Below are positions 5,619 through 10,425 of a stretch of DNA of 21,164 nt, piece after piece. Both the position numbers and the translations under genes were made by a program. A model generated the notes under the pieces. The model had not been told where the DNA came from and did not search any database. It worked only from the letters and a program-made list of their open reading frames with translations. Every line of letters begins with the position of its first letter. Positions within the stretch are counted from its first letter, which is position 1. This DNA is from a virus. The DNA is taken from the IMG/VR virus record IMGVR_UViG_3300025327_000170, positions 1-21,164 of that record; one strand, written 5' to 3'.

Positions 5619-6074
5619 ATGACATCCGACCTCAAGGGTGATTCTACCACCAAGCGCTGCCGTCGATGTCGGGAAATCAAGCCGGAGACGGAGTTCTTTC
5701 GGCGCGGGCGCTTCGCAGTAGGATTACGCTCCCATTGCAAATCTTGCCACAACAAGGCGCGCTCGCCTGAATCGCCCTGGCAGTCCCGCTCCGTCAGCCT
5801 GCGATTGAGGGGCTTGCCCAGCCCTGGCATCCCAGCGCTGCGTGAAGCGCTGGGAGAGCCACAGACATGCTATCTCTGCGGCAGCAATAGCCTTGATTGG
5901 AAGACGGCGGTAATTGACCACATTATGCCCATGGCACGTGGTGGCACCAATGCCCCCGCCAATCTGGGCTGGACCCATAACAGTTGCAACAAGCTGAAAG
6001 CGAATCGGACACTCCCCGAACTGGTGACCTTACTGAAAAGCATCATCCGATTCCAAGAGCATCTAGGCAGATAA
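5619..6074 (+). CDS. HNH endonuclease with N-terminal zinc ribbon
   Basis: A 151-residue protein with two metal-binding parts. Residues 14-43 form a CxxC...CxxC zinc ribbon (CRRC and CKSC) of the kind common in phage HNH proteins. Residues 84-130 form the HNH/beta-beta-alpha-metal nuclease: CYLC, the catalytic VIDHIMP with His101, then NLGWTHNSCNKLK carrying the remaining motif residues. It should be a free-standing, metal-dependent nicking or cleaving enzyme. Phage HNH proteins act as homing endonucleases or, when near terminase, in packaging; here it lies far from TerL, so homing or host DNA cleavage is more likely. An AAAGGA ribosome site lies upstream, directly after the hairpin cluster. 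Confidence 0.88.
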   Translation: MTSDLKGDSTTKRCRRCREIKPETEFFRRGRFAVGLRSHCKSCHNKARSPESPWQSRSVSLRLRGLPSPGIPALREALGEPQTCYLCGSNSLDWKTAVIDHIMPMARGGTNAPANLGWTHNSCNKLKANRTLPELVTLLKSIIRFQEHLGR

Positions 6075-6085
6075 AGGAGTCTTCG

Positions 6086-6421
6086 ATGCAGGAACAGTTT
6101 ACCACCGCCCAGCACACACCGGGGCCGTGGCGCATCGGCGCTTACGGTGGCATTGTCGCGGACACGCCTATCGAGGGCGGCCTGCAGGGCACCGATGCCA
6201 CGGCCTTCTATGGCGCGCACCTCATCTGTGAAACCGTAGCCCCCTGCAACCAGCCTCTCATAGCCGCCGCGCCCGCCCTGCTGGCGGCGCTGGAGCGGCT
6301 GATCTTGCCCGTCAATGTTCGCGGAACATCGGTGACTGGCGATGTCACTCTTGTTGTAAGCGGTGAAGACTTAGAACAGGCTAGTGCCGCCATCGCCGCC
6401 GCGAAGGGAGAATCGTCGTGA
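6086..6421 (+). CDS. HTPGPW-family phage protein, 111 aa
   Basis: ATG at 6086 has an excellent AAAGGAG site (6073-6079) seven bases upstream; a longer in-frame reading from 5984 would overlap the HNH gene. The N-terminal AQHTPGPWRIG and the later NQPLIAAAPALLAALE are signature segments of a small protein very common in phage early regions, whose role is not established. It has no membrane segment. The C-terminus is Ala-rich and probably helical. The GTGA at 6418-6421 couples it to the next gene. Confidence 0.75.
   Translation: MQEQFTTAQHTPGPWRIGAYGGIVADTPIEGGLQGTDATAFYGAHLICETVAPCNQPLIAAAPALLAALERLILPVNVRGTSVTGDVTLVVSGEDLEQASAAIAAAKGESS
6403..6413 (+). repeat. Ribosome-site repeat, copy 1 (GAAGGGAGAAT)
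   Basis: An 11-base sequence identical to copies at 6822-6832 and 7444-7454. Each lies just upstream of a start codon (6418, 6838, 7457) and contains the Shine-Dalgarno-like core AAGGGAG. The repetition suggests that these early genes share a translation-initiation cassette or arose by shuffling at such borders. Confidence 0.7.
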
Positions 6422-6834
6422 AGCCCGAAGACGACGTGCTGGTCATCCTCGAAGAGCAGGGCGAAGAGCGCCGGCAGTTGGGCGAACGGCTGCGGCGTGA
6501 GCGTGAGCCTACGCCCGCCAGCGTCCGCGCCGAGCGGGACCGGCTAGACGTCAGCCTGTTGCGCGAGCGGGCGCTGGCGAAGACGGCCACCGAGTGGCTT
6601 GAGGACCTGCAGAGGGAGGCGAAGGAAGTCCCCGGCGTCGTGGTCCGCCAAGACACGGTCGCTGGCACGATCCGCATCGCCTACTACCGCGGGCAGCGGG
6701 CACGGTACGGCAGCGGCCAGTACGCGGGTGAGTTCTTCCACTACGAGCGGCGCCTGCCCTCGGGGATGTGGGATTACACCGACGAAAGCGGAGCCCTCGC
6801 GCTGCTCACACAGGCAATCGGGAAGGGAGAATGA
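6418..6834 (+). CDS. Unknown early protein, 138 aa
   Basis: GTG start at 6418 in a GTGA overlap, with the GAAGGGAGAAT ribosome cassette four bases upstream. Residues 1-70 are very charged and helical (EEQGEERRQLGERLRRERE), probably a coiled coil. Residues about 75-125 are beta-rich and aromatic (IRIAYYRGQRARYGSGQYAG), and the C-terminus is a short helix. No family is recognised. Its place in a series of short coupled early genes suggests an accessory role in host takeover. Confidence 0.65.
   Translation: MKPEDDVLVILEEQGEERRQLGERLRREREPTPASVRAERDRLDVSLLRERALAKTATEWLEDLQREAKEVPGVVVRQDTVAGTIRIAYYRGQRARYGSGQYAGEFFHYERRLPSGMWDYTDESGALALLTQAIGKGE
6822..6832 (+). repeat. Ribosome-site repeat, copy 2 (GAAGGGAGAAT)
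   Basis: Identical to the copies at 6403 and 7444. It overlaps the last codons of the upstream gene and serves the start at 6838 (a TTG at 6835 is a weaker alternative). Confidence 0.7.
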
Positions 6835-6837
6835 TTG

Positions 6838-7437
6838 ATGGAACTTCAGACAATCGAAATGCCGGTAGATGAGGCCAAACAAGCCTTCCGTGAGTATCGC
6901 CACGCCATCCGTTCGGCCAAGACGGCGGTGGTGAACTCGGAGGACGCGCAGATCGCCCGCTGCTACAAGGCGCTGGCTGAGGGGCGGCAGGTCATCAACA
7001 TCATGGAGGCGTTCGAGCAGGCGGGGGAGGACGACAAGGGCTTGCCGCGATTGGCGATTGCGCGGGCGGATGAGACACGCATTATGGTTCGCCAGCACAA
7101 CTGGCGAACTGAAGTCGAGATGGGGCCGGAAGACTTGGTGGGATACAGACGCGCCAATGCCGCTATTCAAGGGCGGCTCTTCGTCATCCCTTGCTCAGAC
7201 CGAGACCGGAGGCGGGAGGACATGTACGCCATCGTGCCCAACATCCCGCCAGCACTCAGGCCGCCCCACAGCCTCCAGAACAACCACCTGCTCTGGGAGC
7301 CGCGCTGGGAGCGTCGGCCACGGCCGCCCGGCGATCCTGCCCTGCTGAAGCACCTCGCAGGCCCGCTGTACGCCGTGCTGGCGACGTGGGACCTGACGCC
7401 GGTGGAGCAGGCCGTTTTGGGGGTGACCCGGAGCTGA
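6838..7437 (+). CDS. Conserved-looking phage protein of unknown function, 199 aa
   Basis: ATG at 6838 has the GAAGGGAGAAT cassette five bases upstream. The N-terminal MELQTIEMPVDEAKQAFREY resembles a family I associate with phage early regions, helical and charged, without a known activity. The middle holds a VINIMEAFEQAGEDDKGLP segment and a strand with a lone cysteine (FVIPCSDRD). The last third is Pro/Trp-rich and then helical. No catalytic motif, zinc site or membrane segment is visible. It is the largest unrecognised protein of the early block. Confidence 0.65.
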   Translation: MELQTIEMPVDEAKQAFREYRHAIRSAKTAVVNSEDAQIARCYKALAEGRQVINIMEAFEQAGEDDKGLPRLAIARADETRIMVRQHNWRTEVEMGPEDLVGYRRANAAIQGRLFVIPCSDRDRRREDMYAIVPNIPPALRPPHSLQNNHLLWEPRWERRPRPPGDPALLKHLAGPLYAVLATWDLTPVEQAVLGVTRS

Positions 7438-7443
7438 GCCCGT

Positions 7444-7454
7444 GAAGGGAGAAT
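7444..7454 (+). repeat. Ribosome-site repeat, copy 3 (GAAGGGAGAAT)
   Basis: Identical to the copies at 6403 and 6822. It lies between the stop at 7437 and the ATG at 7457 and is in the correct place for ribosome binding. Confidence 0.7.
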
Positions 7455-7456
7455 GA

Positions 7457-7681
7457 ATGATGGGATACATACGGACCTGGCGCTGCGACACTTGTGGCAA
7501 AGAACAGGACGACCACCCAGAGATGGGCGAAACTTGGCCACGTGGATGGTTCACCGTTCGCTTTGGTAGATATGATCCGTTTATAACACTGTGTTCCGCA
7601 GACTGCGCCCGGCAATGGGAAGCTAAGCGCGAGCGTGAGGCCGAAACATCCACCAGCTCTAGCGGCGGGGCCGACGCATAA
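7457..7681 (+). CDS. Small zinc finger protein, 74 aa
   Basis: Two ATG codons in a row (7457, 7460) follow the third ribosome-site repeat. The protein has CDTC near residue 10 and a C-x3-C pair (CSADC) near residue 47, followed by a basic helix (ARQWEAKREREAE), the layout of a treble-clef zinc finger with a DNA or protein-binding helix. The tail is Ser/Gly-rich and probably disordered. It is similar in build to the protein at 4872 but not in sequence. Its stop TAA overlaps the ATA discussed at 7678. Confidence 0.65.
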   Translation: MMGYIRTWRCDTCGKEQDDHPEMGETWPRGWFTVRFGRYDPFITLCSADCARQWEAKREREAETSTSSSGGADA

Positions 7682-8058
7682 GATGGCTCATTCCGCTGGC
7701 GCTATCGTTGGTGTTGGGTGGGGCATGGGCGCTGGCGGGACCGACCGGAGGAGACAATGGACAACCTGATAGTACTCGCGCCCTGGCTCTTGGGCCTGAC
7801 GCTGTTCTTCGCGCTCTGGGTGGCGGAGTGGCTCTCGGCCCGCCGGCAACAGAAGCGGATGGAGCGGCGGCTGACGCAACTGACATCAAGCTCATGGAAA
7901 GCGAACGAAGCGGGGCCGATCCACTACGGGCTGACGTACCCAAACATCCCGAAGCCGTACCAGAAACGAGCGCGATAGATGTCTGGGTCACTTTCTATTC
8001 CTGTCCGCCCTACTGCGGTGACCCCTCCGGCCCTCTCAAGCTGGGTGAGGGACAGTGA
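7678..8058 (+). CDS. Possible secreted protein with ATA start, overprinting 7757-7978
   Basis: From ATA at 7678 this frame reads as a textbook Sec signal peptide (RWLIPLALSLVLGGAWALAG), then an Ala/Pro/Asp-rich linker of about 80 residues, and ends with a compact cysteine/proline motif (TFYSCPPYCGDPSGP) near residues 104-118 that resembles exported 3D/barwin-type domains but is cut short. Upstream in this frame there is no ATG, GTG or TTG; the first standard start (TTG 7708) lies inside the hydrophobic core. The ATA lies exactly where the ATGA overlap is found at other junctions (here ATAA), and the stop forms a GTGA overlap with the next gene. It is either an AUA-initiated gene or one whose ATG was recently lost. 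Confidence 0.4.
   Translation: MRWLIPLALSLVLGGAWALAGPTGGDNGQPDSTRALALGPDAVLRALGGGVALGPPATEADGAAADATDIKLMESERSGADPLRADVPKHPEAVPETSAIDVWVTFYSCPPYCGDPSGPLKLGEGQ
7757..7978 (+). CDS. Single-pass membrane protein, 73 aa
   Basis: An excellent GGAGGAG site (7746-7752) precedes the ATG. Residues 4-26 (LIVLAPWLLGLTLFFALWVA) form a transmembrane helix, followed by a strongly basic coil (ARRQQKRMERRLTQL) and a Pro/Tyr-rich tail. Third codon positions are GC-rich, as in neighbouring genes, which supports this frame. The whole gene lies inside the 7678-8058 frame, shifted by one base. The arrangement recalls nested spanin genes, but neither frame has a lipobox. Function is unknown. Confidence 0.6.
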   Translation: MDNLIVLAPWLLGLTLFFALWVAEWLSARRQQKRMERRLTQLTSSSWKANEAGPIHYGLTYPNIPKPYQKRAR

Positions 8059-8333
8059 CGGCCGAGAGAATGATCACCTGGCTGATTAAATTCGCCCGCG
8101 CCCCAAATGGTGCTTTCTGGTGGACTCAGAACGCAAACAGCCAGGGTGCGGCCAGTTGCGACGGGTGCGAGGAGACTCGGCCAGTTGTCTATAGCTCCTT
8201 CCTCCAGTGGTGCGAATCGTGCTGGCCGCTGGCCGAGCCGTATGACGAGTCCACGCAGCCGAAGGATTGGCCGTCAAAACGCGAGGGGCAGGAGCGTGAT
8301 TATGGCTGGGGATCGCGCGAGGTGAAGCCATGA
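8055..8333 (+). CDS. Zinc ribbon protein, 92 aa
   Basis: GTG at 8055 makes a GTGA overlap with the upstream frame and has GAGGG just upstream; ATG at 8070 is an alternative that would drop five residues. The protein carries CDGC near residue 35 and CESC near residue 53 with an aromatic strand between, forming a zinc ribbon. The N-terminal helix is amphipathic (MITWLIKFARAP). The C-terminal third is highly charged and probably disordered. No known family; likely a small nucleic acid or protein-binding factor. An ATGA overlap links it to the next gene. Confidence 0.65.
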   Translation: MTAERMITWLIKFARAPNGAFWWTQNANSQGAASCDGCEETRPVVYSSFLQWCESCWPLAEPYDESTQPKDWPSKREGQERDYGWGSREVKP

Positions 8334-8737
8334 ACGACAAACAGCTGGCGGCGCTGACGGATGGGCAGAAACTCGTTCAGAACCTCGTGGAAGTATTGTT
8401 GAGGGGTAGCGGGAGGGATAAGGTCGCTGGCCACACGTTACGGCGCTGCCTAGAAGACCTTGCCGACGCCCGGCTGGAGGTCGTTAACGGCTTAGAGGAT
8501 GGTGTTGGTTGGCGTTGGCGCGTACGAGACACAGAGAAGCGGGGACTTGTGTTGGAGCGGTTGCAGCTCGGGCGTCGCCCGTTCTGGGAAGAAGTCGCAG
8601 AATTGGCGGCATATCAACCTTCTGCTCAGGATGCTCGTTCGGTGCGCTTCCGTGCCCTGCTTACCAGGGCTGAGAAAGCAGAGGCTGAGGTCGCAGCTTG
8701 GAAGGCGAAGATGGAGAACGTTGAGCGCTATGCCTGA
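8330..8737 (+). CDS. Unknown helical protein, 135 aa
   Basis: ATG at 8330 in an ATGA overlap. Mostly alpha-helical: an N-terminal helix pair (residues 1-55), a short beta segment (GVGWRWRVRDTEKRG) in the middle, and a long C-terminal coiled coil (FRALLTRAEKAEAEVAAWKA). Cysteine content is low, with no zinc site. The family is not recognised. The next gene begins eight bases before its end. Confidence 0.62.
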   Translation: MNDKQLAALTDGQKLVQNLVEVLLRGSGRDKVAGHTLRRCLEDLADARLEVVNGLEDGVGWRWRVRDTEKRGLVLERLQLGRRPFWEEVAELAAYQPSAQDARSVRFRALLTRAEKAEAEVAAWKAKMENVERYA

Positions 8738-9086
8738 CTGGACGGAGCGACTGACGGAGGAGGAGCGGGAGGCGGTTGGATATACAGAAACCGTCGGAGA
8801 GAACGCTAAGTACCGCGATAGAGCACTAAATGCGGTTGAGGTTCGGCATGTCTGCCACGAAGCGCTGGCCGCTTTCCGCACCGTCGCCCTCTTGCGGGCG
8901 CTGGTGGCGGAGAAGGACAAGGCGCTCGCAGTGGAACATGGGCCAGAGAGTTCAGTAACGGAATACAGCTTCAAGTTTCATAATCTCTGTTATTGCGAGG
9001 GGGATAGACAGTTGCATGGCTGTCATAACTGTGATGCCCTCAGACTCACTGAAGACGACATGCGGAAGCGGCTGGAGGAGAAGTGA
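8730..9086 (+). CDS. Helical protein with cysteine-rich segment, 118 aa
   Basis: ATG at 8730 overlaps the previous gene by eight bases; the in-frame reading from 8499 would lie inside that gene. The first 70 residues are helical and acidic (TERLTEEEREAVGY). A segment near residues 87-103 contains CYCEG and CHNC plus histidines, a plausible single zinc site, and the C-terminus is a charged helix. The function is unknown. Its stop TGA shares its A with the next ATG. Confidence 0.62.
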   Translation: MPDWTERLTEEEREAVGYTETVGENAKYRDRALNAVEVRHVCHEALAAFRTVALLRALVAEKDKALAVEHGPESSVTEYSFKFHNLCYCEGDRQLHGCHNCDALRLTEDDMRKRLEEK

Positions 9087-9553
9087 TGCCTGAGCCACTC
9101 ACACGAGAAGAGATTGAGCGTATGCCCACTGACTCGGGCGACGGGTACACGGACGACGCCCTGGCGGAGATCGCAGAGAGCATGAAGGCTGAAGGTCGGC
9201 GCCTGCTCCAAATGGCGGACGGCGCCAGGTTCGAACTGGAGCAGCGGCTCATTGATCGCGGTGCGACGGTTCTGGAGAGCGAGCACTGGACCGGTAAGCT
9301 GGCGTCCGTGGGCTACGAGCACACTATCGATGACCCGGCGGGGCTGCGCGAGAACCTGCTACGGCACCTGACCCCAAAGGCCGTGGATCGCGCCTTCCCG
9401 CTGCCGCCGCTGCCTGAGCGCGGCATTGACCATCGAGAGCTCAACGAACTGCGTAAGCATGGTGGAGTTATCGCGGGCCTTATCGACGAATACCGCCGGT
9501 CCGCACCGAAGCGGCCGCGTCTGGAGTTGAAACGCAAGGAGGAACCCCAATGA
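9086..9553 (+). CDS. Unknown protein preceding the annealing protein, 155 aa
   Basis: ATG at 9086 (TGATG overlap) is preferred over GTG at 9083. The protein is acidic, with helices at residues 20-55, a possible small mixed fold around residues 60-100, and a basic, probably flexible C-terminus (RRSAPKRPRLELKRKEE) that may contact DNA. There are no cysteines or membrane segments. It immediately precedes the putative annealing protein with a four-base overlap, so it may be a partner such as an exonuclease accessory or a DNA-loading factor. I see no nuclease motif, so that remains a guess. Confidence 0.65.
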   Translation: MPEPLTREEIERMPTDSGDGYTDDALAEIAESMKAEGRRLLQMADGARFELEQRLIDRGATVLESEHWTGKLASVGYEHTIDDPAGLRENLLRHLTPKAVDRAFPLPPLPERGIDHRELNELRKHGGVIAGLIDEYRRSAPKRPRLELKRKEEPQ

Positions 9554-10410
9554 CCGACGAAGTACGCGACCTGATACCCGTGGGGGATCTAGCCCCCTCC
9601 TTCATCGTGAGCGGCGCCGACATCCGCCACCGGATCGCTGAACTCCAGGAGTTTGTCAAGGAGTACATGGTGGAGGGCGAGGACTACGGGACGATCCCCG
9701 GCACGGCTAAACCCACGCTCCTGAAGCCCGGCGCCGAGAAGCTGTGCGATGTCTACGGCTTCCAGCGCCTCTTCCAAACCATGAACCGCGTGGAGGACTG
9801 GGAGCACGGCCTGTTCCACTACGAGGTCCGCGCGGACCTCGTGAACGCCCGCTCCGGGCTCGTGGTGGCGCAGGGCTTCGGCTCCGCCAATAGCAAGGAA
9901 GCTCGCTATCGCTGGCGTCAGGCGAACCGTAGCTGCCCGGACTGCAATCAGGAGGCGATCATCAAGGGCAAGGCGGAGTATGGCGGCGGTTGGCTCTGCT
10001 TCAAGAAGCAGGGCGGTTGCGGGGCGAAGTTCGACGACGGCGACGCTCGCATCACCGATCAGCCGATTGGACGCATCGAGAACGATGACCCGTTCACGCT
10101 GGTTAACACTCTACTCAAGATGGCGAAGAAGCGGGCGCTCGTGGACGCCGTGCTGTCGGCCACGCGCAGTTCCGGTTTGTTCACGCAGGACATGGAGGAC
10201 ATCGCGCCGGAGCCCGCATCAGAACCGGCGGCGCCCAAGCCGAAACCCGACAAGTGGCGCTGTTCAGGCTGCAAGGCCACGAACGAGGACCCGGAGCGCT
10301 GCTACAACTGCGGCCGGGTGCGTGGCGCAGGGACAGCAGCCGCAGCTTCATCGGAACCCGAGCCGGAAGCAGGACCCGAGGAAGCCGCGCAGGCGGCGTT
10401 GCTGGAGTAG
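9550..10410 (+). CDS. Rad52/ERF-like single-strand annealing protein candidate with two zinc modules
   Basis: Segments TLLKPGAEKLCDVYGF (residues 57-71), QGFGSANSKE and ENDDPFTLVNTLLKMAKKRALVD (from 178) with TRSSGLFTQD are the signature of a phage protein group that I associate with single-strand annealing or recombination mediators. These coat ssDNA during replication-linked recombination. An inserted zinc site (C129, C132, C150, C157) interrupts the core. The C-terminal region has a RanBP2-type zinc finger: W236, C238, C241, N245, C251, C254. The end is Ala/Glu-rich and disordered. It lies upstream of the replication initiator and RusA gene, consistent with a recombination module. The family call is from memory and the exact superfamily is not certain. 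Confidence 0.68.
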   Translation: MTDEVRDLIPVGDLAPSFIVSGADIRHRIAELQEFVKEYMVEGEDYGTIPGTAKPTLLKPGAEKLCDVYGFQRLFQTMNRVEDWEHGLFHYEVRADLVNARSGLVVAQGFGSANSKEARYRWRQANRSCPDCNQEAIIKGKAEYGGGWLCFKKQGGCGAKFDDGDARITDQPIGRIENDDPFTLVNTLLKMAKKRALVDAVLSATRSSGLFTQDMEDIAPEPASEPAAPKPKPDKWRCSGCKATNEDPERCYNCGRVRGAGTAAAASSEPEPEAGPEEAAQAALLE

Positions 10411-10425
10411 CAGGAGGAAGCCCCG

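Noticed and set aside
6544-7170. 208-codon minus-strand ORF
   Set aside because: Antisense to two coupled early genes, with no ribosome site or recognisable domain.
7683-7769. 28-residue ORF starting at ATG 7683
   Set aside because: Gly-rich and short, and overlapping two better frames; the ATG seems incidental.
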